Counted from the first letter of the stretch, positions 21,690 to 33,848 are shown. The stretch: DNA of 64,000 bases from Platycnemis pennipes (GCA_933228895.1 OW121849.1:127290849-127354848); one strand, 5' to 3'. Numbers and translations are program-made. The notes: a model not told the origin generated them from the sequence alone.

Positions 21690-24240
21690 ATACAAGAGCT
21701 ATTCAACTTAAATAGGTGAAATAATATTGAGTATTTTGGTAAATATATTAACTTGATACTCCATATTGATAACTGAAACAATGGGAATTTTTATTACTTA
21801 AGGTGCTCACGTTGTTAACCTGAGAAAATTATGTGCAAGTCTTGCTTTGCCTTTCAAAAAATTTTTCCCAAACTATAGTTTATGAACTTAAAAAAAATCA
21901 AAAATTCAAAAATATTTCCTTAATTAGGTGGAATGGAGAAGTGAGATGTGTAAAGAGAATTCATGAGAAATCACGATTTTGAAGGTTAAGCACTGCCGTT
22001 ATGTGCATTGGGAATTATGGTGACCAAATTTTTTTTCATTTAAAATACCGCCCTCTGTGGTTATCACTCGCATTGGTTGCAAGAAATCAAGTTTACTGAG
22101 ATTGCAGTGAAGCATTGTTTTAAAAAGGAATGACGATATAATTAAAGGACACAAATTCCTAAATCTCTCTTCTTATTCTTTATTGAGTTTTGCTTTACGT
22201 TGCGGGTAGTTTTTTTTCAAATAAAAGCTTCATTATACCCATGATTGAGAACATAATCACATAATATATTGGCTAAAGCCATTGTCCAAAAGTACATATT
22301 TGGCAGCAATATGACATTTAATCTTCACAGGTGTTCATGGGTCCATTTACCAAATATTTCATACTTTTACTACCATCTCCACTTGGGATGGTATTTTTTT
22401 ATTCTAAATATTTTATTTGTGTCTTCTATTATTTGTATTGGGGGCCGAATAATATTTCGAGATGCATTTCATCAAGAAAAATAGACAATATCTGCTATCT
22501 CAGTGAAAGTATATGCTTTTCTTCCTCTTCCAATTAGTGACACCATCTCTTCAAAATCGATGGTTTCTGCCTGAACATGATAGAACTTAGAATCGTAAAA
22601 TATACCTGGGTCAATCACCCTCGTTTGCTTGATGCATGAACACCCGCAATGGGGAATATGCATGAAATTTGTTTCTCGAAGATTAATGATGTACTTGATG
22701 CGAAATTTTCTCACCAATTTAAATACATAAGCCAAATTTTTCTACGCCCACCACAAAGATTATTAAATGATATTAAAATGTTCCCGAAAATCGACGAAAG
22801 TCACGTGACCTGAAACGCCTTCTGACGTCACTGCACGGTAAAGGTTCCATATTGCTACGGAGATAGATATTTATATTTAAAAGAAAACGAAGTGAATATA
22901 TTGTTTTGAGGTTTTTAGCCGTTTCTCGAAAGAAAAGATGACTGAAAAAATACTTAAAAAAGCACATTCCGACAATTTCCTTCGGTTGACTCCCTTATGG
23001 CAGTGTTCTTCTTAAAAAAAACCAGCGATTGCATAGACGTAGTAGAAATTCTTGGGCACTAAACTGGCATTATATAATTAATGGACGATCTGCTCGTTAC
23101 CATCCATACAATGTAAATAAAAAATCGAAATACAATCGTTTATTGCAATAAAAATATACGATAAATACATAAGTTATCGCCAAGTATTTATTTAACTACT
23201 TACCTCTACGCATAAACAGATAAACAATGCCCTTAGTGATACCGTGCCGTGACATCATGCGATGACGTTGTGTTTTTAAGCTGCCGAAAAAGTACAATTT
23301 TCAAAGAGTAATATCTTTGTAACGCAACTTAATTCTTCAGCGAAATTTTCGCTAAGCACATTTTAGTTAATAAACTTCACATTCAAAGAGTTATAAAAAA
23401 TAGTGCATGTTACCCATTGACACAGGTTATTTCCGATATCCATTAACGCAAGTTAATAATGTTTGAGCAATGAATTTTCATTCGCAGATGAATACGCACA
23501 GGTGTATGAATTTTGTATAGATCCTGTGTATTAAAGTTTTCAATTTCTAAGGAAAAATATTTGATAAAAAATTTATTATAGATAAGCTGTGACTAGGAAT
23601 TTGGCAATTAATGACGTAATTAATAATCCTAAATAGGACATAAAAAATGGAATAGCAAAACTATTTTTGCTCTTCCATTTTTTTATGCGATTATCTGCAA
23701 CAGTTTTATGCGATATATCATCCATAACGCCATTATTAGGATGCCTACTATCTGTTGTAAAATTTCCATCACCCACAAGTTTGAAGACCAATATCTCCAA
23801 GATGTCCAATGCGATTTTACATTAAAGTATATCAAACTAAAGCTTGTTTATTTCTACATTTACTTATGGTATTTAAATATTTTCATAAATTTTATTTAAT
23901 GATGTACGTGTTTAAGAACGGAATTTTAGCAAATTTTTTTGGGTGTGGATGGATCCATTGAATTTGGGGCATCGTAAGAACAACACAGATCGAGATATCA
24001 AACTTTCCTTTTCACATGTTGTAGCTAAGGACTCTGTTAATAGTCCTACGGAGTTTCATACTATTACATTCATCAGTATTATTGTTATTGATGAAATTGC
24101 CAGATGGCATTATTTTCTGTCCCACATGCTTTCTTTTCCAGAAATCACAGTTTAAACCTTTATCTATCTCTAGCGTCATTGATATGAATCCACTAATGAA
24201 ATATAAATAGAATTCGTTGGTTATATGATATCAATACATA
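21690..24240. other. BRSK intron C-D, no recognised gene
   Basis: The sequence is mostly AT-rich with moderately long minus frames. The frame at 22472-22735 (87 codons; HCGCSCIKQTRVIDPGIF, IDFEEMVSLIGRGRKAYTF) looks somewhat protein-like but I do not recognise it. Upstream of it on the same strand are the perfect palindromes GTCACGTGAC (22800-22809) and TGACGTCA (22823-22830). A second minus frame at 23576-23809 (77 codons) is also unrecognised. An old element's remains are the most likely explanation. Confidence 0.4.
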
Positions 24241-24320
24241 TTTATTTTTTTGCTATAAAAGCACGCTCAACTGCGGAGAGCATGCTTGAAAGAGAAGGTT
24301 GGGCACACGTGGAATCTTCT

Positions 24321-24539
24321 GCTGCAAGCAGCTCGCCTATCGCTGTGAATGAGTCATGAGGACTCGACAATAGCGGAAAAAAGGAATGCAAGTCAGTGTC
24401 AGTTTAAGAACTGACAGTATGTTTGGAAACATACCGTCACTATGCCTCTTTGCGCAAAGTTTTTAGAGACGGAGTTGAGGATAATTTAAAATGCAATTTG
24501 TTTCTTTTGTCGAGAAGCCGAGGAATGTGGCGACAAAAG
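24321..24539. other. cluster of six short inverted repeats
   Basis: Within 220 bp are GCTGC-AA-GCAGC (24321-24332), GAGTC-5-GACTC (24351-24365), GTCAGTT-4-AACTGAC (24398-24415), GTATGTTT-GG-AAACATAC (24417-24434), CTTTGCGCAAAG (24448-24459) and CTTTTGTCG-18-CGACAAAAG (24504-24539). A TATAAAAG lies about 70 bp upstream at 24252. Such density suggests a structured RNA or transposon end. No known RNA family was recognised, and no splice signal implies use in BRSK mRNA. Confidence 0.5.
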
Positions 24540-25259
24540 CTATCTCACTTATTGCTGATTTTACTATGGTGATTACTGTAGCTTATAAACTTTTTTTCAA
24601 GCATAAGCAAGGATATTTTTCCTGTGCATACTAGAGAAATTTTATCGTGTGGTTTGGTGCGTGTGGTACCTATGGTAGCATACAACTTGGCAACCTCAAG
24701 CAGCTTATCTCTTCTGGCTGAAGGTCTGTCGCCTTGAGCTCGCTTTCTGAAATAAATATATTTAAGTTGAAAGCATATCTAATTTTCTTGATTTTGTTAA
24801 GTCATTTTACACGTGCTTAGTTTTCAAAGACAAAGAATACCGTCAAAACGAACTAAATTTCTGACTTCCACAAGCTGAGATAGTGATGGTTTTTAAAATT
24901 TGTCATAATGTATTTGTTAACTGGGTGATCTATTTTAAACTTTGTTTAGTCTAAGATAAATATATGTTCCATATCTTATGCGAAGAAAAGAGAAGTGGCT
25001 TTTCTTGTCTTTCTTCAAGTGGGCATCAAAGTTGAACTTGATTCCCGGAACTTGAAAAAATCTGGCCATTTTAGCTGCCTCAGTCAAAAAATTAATTAAT
25101 ATAACCAATTTCAAAATATACTTTTGACATTAATAAATATATAAATAAACAAGCTTTAGTTCGATATACTTTATTTTAAAATCGAAATAGCCATTTTTGA
25201 AATATTGAATTTCAAACTCAGAGGATGGAATTTTACAATGGAAATTATGGTGCCTTGAG

Positions 25260-26200
25260 CTTGAATATAGTCCCCCCCAAGACTTTTTCCGCAAAGATTT
25301 CGGCCAAAAATGGGGAGACTATATTTGGAGGAATACGGTATTGATTTATTATGTTACCATCGTTAGTAACTGAGGAAGTGTAAAGGAAATAATCACGTCT
25401 TCACCTTTGAAGTGCCCGGCTTGTACAATCTACTTTTGAAAGGAGGTAAACACTAAGCTGAACTCCATTTTAAGCTCCTCTTTCAGAACCTTCATCTTGG
25501 GAATAACCAGAATCAGTAGATAAGCAGAATCCAGGGGAGAATTACAGTTGCTATTTCGTGAAATTAATGGGCATACAATTATTTGTGCGAAATACATGAT
25601 TGAAATAGCATCTGTGAGAGAATCTTTTCACTGTTTTAGCTTAATATAGGTCTTATCTATTATGCCTGATGCTGAGCATATGATTTTGTTCTAGTGGAAA
25701 TTTATTCCTCTAAATTCTATATCCAGAGAAGCTTCTAGTTGCAAATGATCACGCAAATTGCACACTTCCATAGTGTATGCATTCATAGCTTAAAAATATA
25801 TAGATACACCGCTCATGTTTATGTTACGAGTTTTTCAGAAGATGTTAAAGTAATAATGAAAAATACGCCAATGAATATTCATAGGCCTGGTCCAAACTGC
25901 ACAAAAATTTTGCAGAGATGCTTGCTTGATTGCCTAATCTCTGACTCAATGGAGAAAAGGATAAAGTTATTTGTGTTTAACTTTATGAACCCTTTTGGCT
26001 CGAATACACATTTATAGATACATTCATGAATTATAACTTCTAAAATAATGCAGGTACATTGTGGGAATGCATATATTTCAGGAAACTTAAAAATAGCTTC
26101 ATTGTGATGTTGTTGAAGGATACTTGTTCATACGATATTTGATATTACGAAGAGTCGCTTTTTCCGGTCCCTTTGACTTCGTAATTTTGAGTTTCTACTG
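25260..26200. mobile_element. scraps of pogo-like element ends
   Basis: At 26140-26200 the sequence TTCCGGTCCCTTTGACTTCG running to TTTCTACTG, with TA at 26201-26202, resembles the right end of the element at 41747-44009 (TTTCGGTCCCTCTGGCC). Near 25263-25342 an inverted pair around AATATAGTCCCCCC and GGGGAGACTATATT ends at GGAATACGGTA. This is also like a TA-target terminus, possibly of a different family. No coding remains and no confident second ends were found. Confidence 0.4.
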
Positions 26201-26608
26201 TATAAATATTGATTCAATCAATATCGTCTACTTTTTACTGTCTTTGCATTGGGTCTATACCTTGCAGCATAGACAATCCATTATGATTTCTGCATTTTCC
26301 TGTTTTCTTCCATGTTGGTTGGCATTTCTGATGACAAAGTTGCTGGGGGGACAACCAGCAAAATTGTCATCCACAGAAATGTCACCCACGCATAAGAAAA
26401 CCTGGAAAATGTAGAGATCGTTATTATCCCAATGCCATGGAGACTTATGAGTGAAAATTAGGCAGTATATTTTGCCATTTTTTTCACTCTTGCCTTAGTT
26501 ATGCTTTTTTCAGAAGCATACTTTTTATGTTTTACCTGCAAAAAAAGCTTTCAATTCTTTTTGTGCCGTGTTTTGTGTATACTTATACTTATGTATCTTT
26601 CTTTATAG

Positions 26609-26848
26609 GTGGAGTCAGATATAGAAAGTGAAATATCAGGATTTGATGTAAAGTCCCCTTTGCGAGACAGTATGGTGGGGAGTGGTGGTGATGCTGCAAC
26701 TACCGGGGGCGGTGTGGGACCCTCCCCTCCGTCCACTGCAGCAGTTGTTCTCTTACCCCCAACACCTCCTGCCACTACTCAAGAGGAATCCGAAGGTGTT
26801 GTCAGTGAAGAGGGTGCTAGCGTGGCATCTGTTGGTGCTCTCCCTTGA
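26609..26848 (+). CDS. sff: BRSK/SAD kinase, last coding exon D
   Basis: It starts after TTCTTTATAG| in phase 0, continuing exon C, and ends at TGA 26846-26848. It encodes 79 residues: an acidic start (VESDIESEISGFDVKSPLRD), then Gly- and Pro-rich low complexity (GGDAATTGGGVGPSPP, LLPPTPPATTQEESEG). Vertebrate BRSK tails are also low complexity but differ in sequence, so this end is assigned by splice phase and open frame rather than by conservation. The minus frame across it is a shadow. Together, exons A-D give about 286 C-terminal residues. Confidence 0.85.
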   Translation: MESDIESEISGFDVKSPLRDSMVGSGGDAATTGGGVGPSPPSTAAVVLLPPTPPATTQEESEGVVSEEGASVASVGALP

Positions 26849-29800
26849 GAGTGCTTCATTGTGCTTAGCCATAAAAGTGTACCCCAACAAGCATTTTCAT
26901 TGCAACAGAGATTCAGGAAGTCCCATTATGTTCAGAGATAATTGTTTGTTTTTCAATGCTAAACTGGGTGTTCCTTGTTCATAATAGAAAGGGATAACTG
27001 GGATATTCTAACAGGTGTGCAATATGGTGCTGCTATGGTTGCATGACTGTTTGCACACTTAGGACAAAACGGCTGTTTATTGTTGAGTTTCTTTAGGACA
27101 TGCTTTGTGTGCAAGGTGATTTTCCATAGCTATGGTATCAATCATATCAATGGATAATTGAATGGCTATAAGACAAATTTGTGGCCAAAAATAAATTCTC
27201 ATAAGTCCCGTCGGAAGTGGAAGTGTAAGTGTTTTCATGGGGCCAGGTTTTATGGCCTCACTGAGGCTGTGGTGTGATTATTATTATCAAGGCAAGATTA
27301 ATAGGATATTGTGAGTGAGCGAGTAGACTCCTTCCATGATTAATGTTTGCAGGGCACTTGGTCAGTGGCTGTCATCATAATGGTGACAAAATGGTCTAAG
27401 TTAAGCAGTGCTCTATTTTCCAGTAGCCTGTCTTTCCATTGACCACCATGTGTGTATAACCTAGTCTCATGTAAAAAATGACCCTGTGAACTGTGTTAAC
27501 CCCCAATGATTTCCTTGCTCACCCACTGCCTTTTTAATCCAGGATATTAACCCATATTAGCTGAAGGCCTTGAAGGTATGTTATAATGCATTTGATTGCT
27601 ATGAGAATGTGAATGCTGAATCAAGGAATTGTACATTGCAAGTTATTGATTTGTTTTTTATCAATTATATGATGCTAATTTATGCTGTTCTTGTACTTAT
27701 ATGCCTTGGCTACATATAATAATTCAGCGAAAACCAAAGATGTGATCTGTGTATGTGTGGAGTTAAGCTTCAAATAACTGTGAAATTCAGGTGCAAAAGA
27801 TTTGTTAATGGACAATTATATATTGCCATTTCATTGTACGAATGAAAGAATATCTGCTTGAGTATTAAAAAAGAAATGTCCGAGATGTTTGTTTTTAATG
27901 CTTAACAATGAATACCTGATATGGTAAAATTTGTTAAGTTATGAGACAGTACCTGGGCATCAAATACAGTTCTTTTTAGGCATTGCTTTGTATAAATACT
28001 GATGGCATTTGGGAGTACATAGAAGCTAAAAACCCCATTCTGGGTCCACTTTCCTACCTTCATGCTAGGTCTAAGGCCCCTTAGCAATGAATAAACAGAA
28101 AAATCGTATTCTGGATTGTATTAACAATAGCTAATGCATAACTATATCTTAGCATAGCAATCTGAATATCACTGATTTTAAAGCCTCTCCAAAGCATCAG
28201 AGAAGACTATATAACTGTGAGAATGCCCAAATCACACTTGTATGGTGAGATTAGTTTGAATTGTCTAAAATTTGCTGATTTTTTTCACCAATTGTTTCAT
28301 AATTAATCACCTAACTTGGGAATTGCATAATTGATGCAATTCATTTGAATTACAATCAACTATTATTGAGTATATTGTTATCTTTCTCAGTACGACAACA
28401 TACAAAAAATGTTTCTGCAATATTACATACAGTCAATGTAAAATCTGGCTTAAAAATTCTAGTGGGCACCTATAAAGAGTAGGTACCTTACCTTAATGGA
28501 AGGTTTCACTACACAGCCAGAAAAACATTAAAATACTCAGCAATGATGTCATATGACTGACTCCTTTTACAGTTGTTTTTTCTGCAATGACCACAATAAC
28601 TAGGTTACAGAATTACCTTCATTTTATTTTTGACGTGAATAGTGCCTCTCCCTGCTGTTTTACTGCTAATTTCTGAAAGTTGCCTCAATCCTTAAAGACT
28701 GTAAGTCAATTAGAATCATTTTGATTTATTACTCTGGTCAAAGTTAATGTCTGATATCTATTAGTGATAAAATAACCAGAATTTATATTCTTACTAACTG
28801 TTATAAAGATGATAGTTTTGAAAAATTTTTTCCAATTTATGAAGGGAAGAGGCAGGAACATAGCTCCATATTTTCCATTATTTCAATCATTGTCAATTAT
28901 GAGAAATTCTCTCGAAGCACTATGCTCACAGTAACCAACCTAATGACTTGCTCTACTGTCTGAGATTAATGATTTTAAGGGCCTGATAAAATTTTAAGAA
29001 TTGGTGTCACATTTTAGCTTTTCTAGCATAACAAAAAATGAACGTAACTGTGTCCGGCAAGATGTAGTGGAATGATATCATGATAAACAACAAGATATGG
29101 CACTTATTCCACAGGTTTTATTAGATTAAATTTTATTAGTATTTATTTATCATTACAAAAAATAATCATAAGACGATGGGATGCATTATGGAGACTCATG
29201 ATCAAGCCCCTGATCATCATTGCATACTAATTTTTTGCAGCAGGAAATTTTCGTAAAAAATATTATATACATAATTACCCATACCTCTATCCGTAATTTT
29301 AACTTGCATCTAGTTCATTTGACTGCAATATTACTATTGTTTTTGGTACATCTTCCTTTCATGGTTCAGTTATAATTAGTTTAGATACTACCACAACATT
29401 AATTTTTTCAGCAAATAATGAACTGAGAAAAGTTTCAATATTTTGCAGCAAGTCTTTTCTAAGAAATCATTGCCTAGTTCTCATCTGACCACCCTGTCCA
29501 AGCTGAATAACAGAAATAAAATTTGGTTATTATAAGCTAATACGCTTATATTAAAATAATAAAAAGAAGAAAATATGTATCATATCTATATGAACTGACC
29601 TCACGAAGAAGAAAAATCCATTTCGTTGTATGTACTAGGTATAATTTTCTTATACAATACTTAACATGGATGTCTCCCAAGTTTTCTAACTTTTTATTTA
29701 TTTACCCTTAGCTGCAGTAAACATATTTCTACATATGCTCAGGCAACTGCAAAGAAAACATTCTTGTATGTTTGACCATCACCTTCTTCACCACTTTAGT

Positions 29801-30240
29801 CCCTCTCTGAATTGTATGACTGGACCTTTCTAAAAAGAGTTGAATGGCTAGAGTTTTTTTTTTAGTGTTTTGGTGTAGGATTCTCCTTTCTAGTGAGTAT
29901 GAAAGGATGCATGTCCCTCAGACAAGGTTTTTGACTGCATTACTTTGCTTAGTTTTGAAAATTCTTTCCAGACCCTAAAATTTACCTTAGTTATCTCTTC
30001 GAGTTTCAGCTGCATACTTTAATATTCTATTAAGTATTCCATTTTGAGTTTTTTTTTTTTGCCATCAAACCCACTAATTCCTATCACATGGGCAATCAAT
30101 CTATTTTTGTTTCATTTTTGCTATCTGTAATTAAATATTAGATATTTTGGTTATAAATTAAACTACATTCTTATCAATATACTGTTTGACATTAACTCAC
30201 TCTAAAACAGCCATAAAGTTGCTGTAGAATGCATAATCAT
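26849..30240 (+). other. BRSK 3' UTR and downstream DNA
   Basis: No coding region was recognised. Candidate polyadenylation signals AATAAA occur at about 27189 and 28092, so the 3' UTR could be 0.35 to 1.25 kb; the choice needs transcript data. The rest, to the TTAA at 30241, is AT-rich with only chance frames. Confidence 0.5.
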
Positions 30241-30244
30241 TTAA

Positions 30245-30510
30245 CCCTAGAGTGGTGATGAAACCGAAGGGAAAATCTTCTTGGTGACAGATGTGAAATA
30301 TATAATGTTCCAGTTCATGCTTTTCACTAGTTTCCTATTTTACACTTCTCTTCCAATAGGTATATAAAACAATATATGAATCAATTGAATTTCTTTATTT
30401 AAAGATAAATACTCATTTAATCTTCCAAAAAACCCCAGAGTCCATTTCGGACCAAGAGACCAACCGACGTTACCACTCATGTCCCAAAAATTCTCATCAC
30501 CACTATAGGA
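30245..30510. mobile_element. piggyBac-like MITE (266 bp)
   Basis: TTAA occurs at 30241-30244 and 30511-30514. The ends are inverted: CCCTAGAGTGGTGATGA at the left and, reverse-complemented, TCCTATAGTGGTGATGA at the right, 15 of 17 identical. CCCTAG starts and TTAA targets are piggyBac hallmarks. No transposase inside, so it is non-autonomous. It is separate from the MITE at 19619, whose ends differ. Confidence 0.88.
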
Positions 30511-30535
30511 TTAAGTTTCTATATGATACAAATTA

Positions 30536-30800
30536 CTATATTTGCCAGCATGTAGGATGCACAACACATTTTATACACATTTTCAAGGAGAAAAATGATT
30601 CTCTATATTTTTCTACAGTTTTTCCTAGGGTGAGATCCACTTTTTGAAAACAAAAGTGGTGAATATTTTGTTCCGCCCAGACACCAAGACAACACAAATG
30701 TGTAACGTTTTTTTTCCTGCCATCTAGTACCTGCATTGGAATCCACTGTTTTGTTTGAAAGCACATCGAACATCAATGGAAACTCATCCATGTTCACTGG
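30536..30800 (-). pseudogene. Tigger-like transposase fragment
   Basis: The minus frame at 30797-30603 starts MNMDEFPLMFDVLSNKTVDS, the block around the first catalytic Asp of DDE_1 (Tigger/pogo) transposases, where NxDExPxxFDxPxNxTV is usual. The reading shifts frame after about 40 codons (an overlapping frame gives LSWCLGGTKYS). The rest is missing, and no ends were found before the neighbouring MITE or the hAT-like element. Confidence 0.75.
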
Positions 30801-31332
30801 AAACTTGGGGTTCGATTTTGGATTCTAGTAAGTAGGGATGTGTCGATTCTCGTGGATTGGTATCGGTATCGAGAATCGATCGCCTAAAGTTGATACTGAT
30901 ACCGTCGATGCTAGGGAGGGTCAGATCGTATATTTTAAATTTTCGCAGCTTAGCGATCGAAGCACCCCATGAATGGAATATAGGTGCGTTAGATATTGAG
31001 GAGGAGAGGTTGTGTAAATATGGACATGAAATTAGATGAAAAATTTTCCGTGCAGCTAGAAGCAAAATAAAGATATATTTTTTCCCCATTACCCCGGCAT
31101 CGCGAGAAAAAAATACGTAGAATGTCACACGGGTAGCCTACATTCGCCGGTATCAGGCGGACATCGAGAGATAGTGTCCTAAAGGAAGTTCGATCCCAAT
31201 CTCAGTTTAATATTTTCTTTCAGTCATTGCATCAAAAATTTTATGATTCAATTAAAAACCCTTACGTATAAATACTCACTTTTTTATACCTTTATTGTTT
31301 AAATTAGATTTACGAATGTATCATTAAAAAAT

Positions 31333-32320
31333 TAGGGATGGTCGGGTGTAATCCAAAGAATCATTTCATTCTCTACTGAAATCATATCCGAAGACAGTAT
31401 AAATTCGGATCTGGATCTGTACATTTTGCGGCCAAGTGATGGATGCGCCTCGCGAGCAGAATGTAGGTACCTACGGTAGATACTAACAAGGAGAGGATTT
31501 GTAACTCGGGTCACGAAATGAGATGATAATTTTTCCATGCTACTGGAGCAAAATAAAGAAATACATGTCTTGGCTTTCCCCCTCCCCCCCGGCGGGGAAA
31601 AAAAATTAAGCAGAATGTCATGCGGGTCGCCTACATTCGCCGGACTCGCTTGAACTGATGGTGGTAGTAGAAAATGAGAGCTAGTGTGCTGTCGGTTACG
31701 CGTTCGATCCTTAACACTGCCTAGTAGTACCGTCCATGCTGTATTCCCAGGGTAAGGCAAGCAGACAGTTAAAAAAAAGTAGGTTCTGAGGTTTCCGCGG
31801 CGTTTCTCAACACTGGTAACGGCTTTCGGGCGTTCCTCCGCGTCGTGTGTTGTCAGGGTGACGACAGTTTCTCCAGCCATCCTGCTGGCGTCTTCAGGAC
31901 AGAAATGACAGTCAGGAACGCCCGAAAGCCGTTACCAGTGTTAAAAAAAAGTAGATTACTAGAAATTAGAACAGCATTAAAAAGTTTTTGCTTTTAAAAA
32001 ATAATTTGAAAGCATTCAAGGATTTGATTTACAACAGTAACCCAAGTTAATGTAAACCCATTGTGCACTGAATTAATTTTAGTTTTTTTAGGAAAATCTT
32101 TTCCCCACGTGATAGGAAGTTGATTTTTTAAAATATAAAATTACTTATTTTTGGAAACACTATTTTTGCTGTTTTTCTGAATAGATTACAAATGTAGAAT
32201 TAGAAAAGAAATGAAATTCAGAATCCTATATCTGAAACTAAGGATTCGAAACCAAGACAAAGATTTGAAACCAAGGCAAGGATCCAGATCCGAAAAAAAA
32301 TCTGGATTCGTCCATCACTA
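31333..32320. mobile_element. second hAT-like element nested in the first
   Basis: The left end is TAGGGATGGTCGGGTG; the right end, reverse-complemented, is TAGTGATGGACGAATCC. The interior near the right end contains repeated GATTCGAAACCAAG-like and GATCCAGATCCGAA-like motifs, common in hAT MITEs with subterminal repeats. An 8-bp duplication was not evident. The 182-codon minus frame at 31332-31880 covers part of it and the hairpin insertion, and is not considered a gene. Confidence 0.5.
31768..31954 (-). repeat. fold-back insertion with 29-bp perfect arms
   Basis: The arms at 31809-31837 and 31914-31942 are exact complements (AACACTGGTAACGGCTTTCG... and its inverse) around a 76-base centre. 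The whole is flanked by the identical 15-mer GTTAAAAAAAAGTAG at 31768-31782 and 31940-31954, probably a target duplication. On the minus strand the centre reads CTGAAGA-stem-GAAAC, which resembles the core of a hammerhead ribozyme. The base that should precede the cleavage site is not U, so it is at best a dead relative of the element at 35284. Confidence 0.7.
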
Positions 32321-33330
32321 ATCAATACCGTCACAAAACATGAGAGTTTCTCATCAAAAATGAGAAACATATTTAGCAGAACAGGAAAAATTTGTGACCA
32401 GACACGAAATTGCCTTGATTCAGAGAAGCTAAAAATGTTGGTTTTTTAACAAAAACCTGAAGTAGGCTCAAGGATTTGTGTCATGACCTTTTATTCTCAT
32501 TTCTTAATGTTTAAAGTTTGAATTATAATTTAGGTTAGTGTTTTTATTACTCTTATAACTAATTATTTATCATATTAAAATTTAACTTATGACATGAGAG
32601 CCATATTATTTTGAATGTTATGACATTTTTTATCTGATAGGTACTAAACTTGTTTAGAACAAAACATGACGTTTGTTATTAAACATACTTACGTAAAAAA
32701 TTTAAAGTCTGTGTTATAAAACAGTTTTTATTTTCATAATGTCCTCATAGTGCAATATCAGAAGTTTTTCCCAAAGTAAATAGTGTTTTATAAAATTGTA
32801 ATTTTATATTTCATGGAACATTTTTAAATAATGTAAGTATAGAATATAGGTAAAAATAATAGTTATAGGAAAACTAGGTAAAAATAGGTACCTATACCTA
32901 CATGTTAGGTCAATGGTATTGCTATCGAGAATCGATAAATTTTGGTATGGACTCATCTCTAATAATAAGGTATGTGATTGTATTAATGTTATTTTTTTAT
33001 TGAGCTAACAAAAGCAAATGTATGATGCCAAAGTTTGTCCTACACTTGAAATCACCAATCTCAGCAAGTAATGCAGTTCATAAGATGATTTACTCCGAGC
33101 ACTGTGCTCCTGGATGGGTTCACATAATTGATAAAGATAGAAGCGATGCAAAATAAAGATCTTTGTAAAGCTCTCATTTAAAATTAGTATTTAGGAGAGA
33201 AAAATTAGGTAATGTTGAGACCATTTTCCAATTTTTATACATATCTTTAATGTTTAAAACATTTATAGTAAGTACAGGTACAAAATATAATTAGCTAAAA
33301 AGTGAATTGACATGAGACTCATTATGTTAA

Positions 33331-33430
33331 TTCATCATCATCATCACCTGTCAACAGTCATAGGATTGGTTTCACACAGGCCTCCACTCAATTCTTCTAA
33401 TGGCCAACCTCTTCATATTAATATTACGCT
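33331..33430 (-). mobile_element. LINE 3'-end fragment
   Basis: From the (TCA)n run at 33331 through GGATTGGTTTCACACAGGCC and CTTCTAATGGCCAACCTC to TTCATATTA, the sequence matches the fragment at 60720-60790 (AGATTGGTTTGACGCAGCTC, CTTCTATTGGCTAATCTC). It is the 3' tail of a LINE lying on the minus strand, truncated at about 33430. Confidence 0.6.
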
Positions 33431-33848
33431 AAAACTGAAACAGTAACATAACAGAAACAGAGGTGTTACCATTAAAACAATGAAATGAACGTCTCTACAG
33501 CTGTAAGCAATAACAAATGAAGTAAAATATCCCCAAAGCCGTACTCTTAAGGGGGCAGAGGAATAAAAAGGGGGAGAGGGGGAAAGAGAGTAGTACATAC
33601 AAAGCAAGGGAGCTCTCAATCACATGTAAAAAATCAAGCATACAAAGAAATTTAAATAGCAGTAAATGACACATTCACACACTCACTTACAATGTTACAA
33701 ACAACCGTCACACTCAAAATTAAGGGAATCAAGGTAAAAATAAAAACGAACAGTGACTCACACAATCACTCACTCACTCAGGTTTGTATACGAAATACAG
33801 TCACCTTCGTGAGTTCAATCACACACACAAGCAGGGTTTATCAGTATA

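Larger units (their letters stand above)
30833..32961. mobile_element. hAT-like non-autonomous element (outer)
   Basis: The left end is TAGGGATGTGTCGATTCTCG; the right end reverse-complemented is TAGAGATGAGTCCATACC. Both have nearby ATCGATTCTCGAT-type subterminal repeats: TATCGAGAATCGATCG near 30866 and TATCGAGAATCGATAA near 32926. Flanking 8-mers CTAGTAAG and ATAATAAG match at 6 of 8. These features fit a hAT-type element of 2.1 kb that has itself been invaded. No transposase was found. Confidence 0.65.

Noticed and set aside
26551..26775. Minus-strand frame of 74 codons
   Set aside because: It is the antisense shadow of BRSK exon D.
31332..31880. A 182-codon minus-strand frame starting MAGETVVTLTTHD
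   Set aside because: It runs through a fold-back insertion and the end of a hAT-like element; no domain is recognisable and the N-terminal part is one arm and loop of the hairpin.
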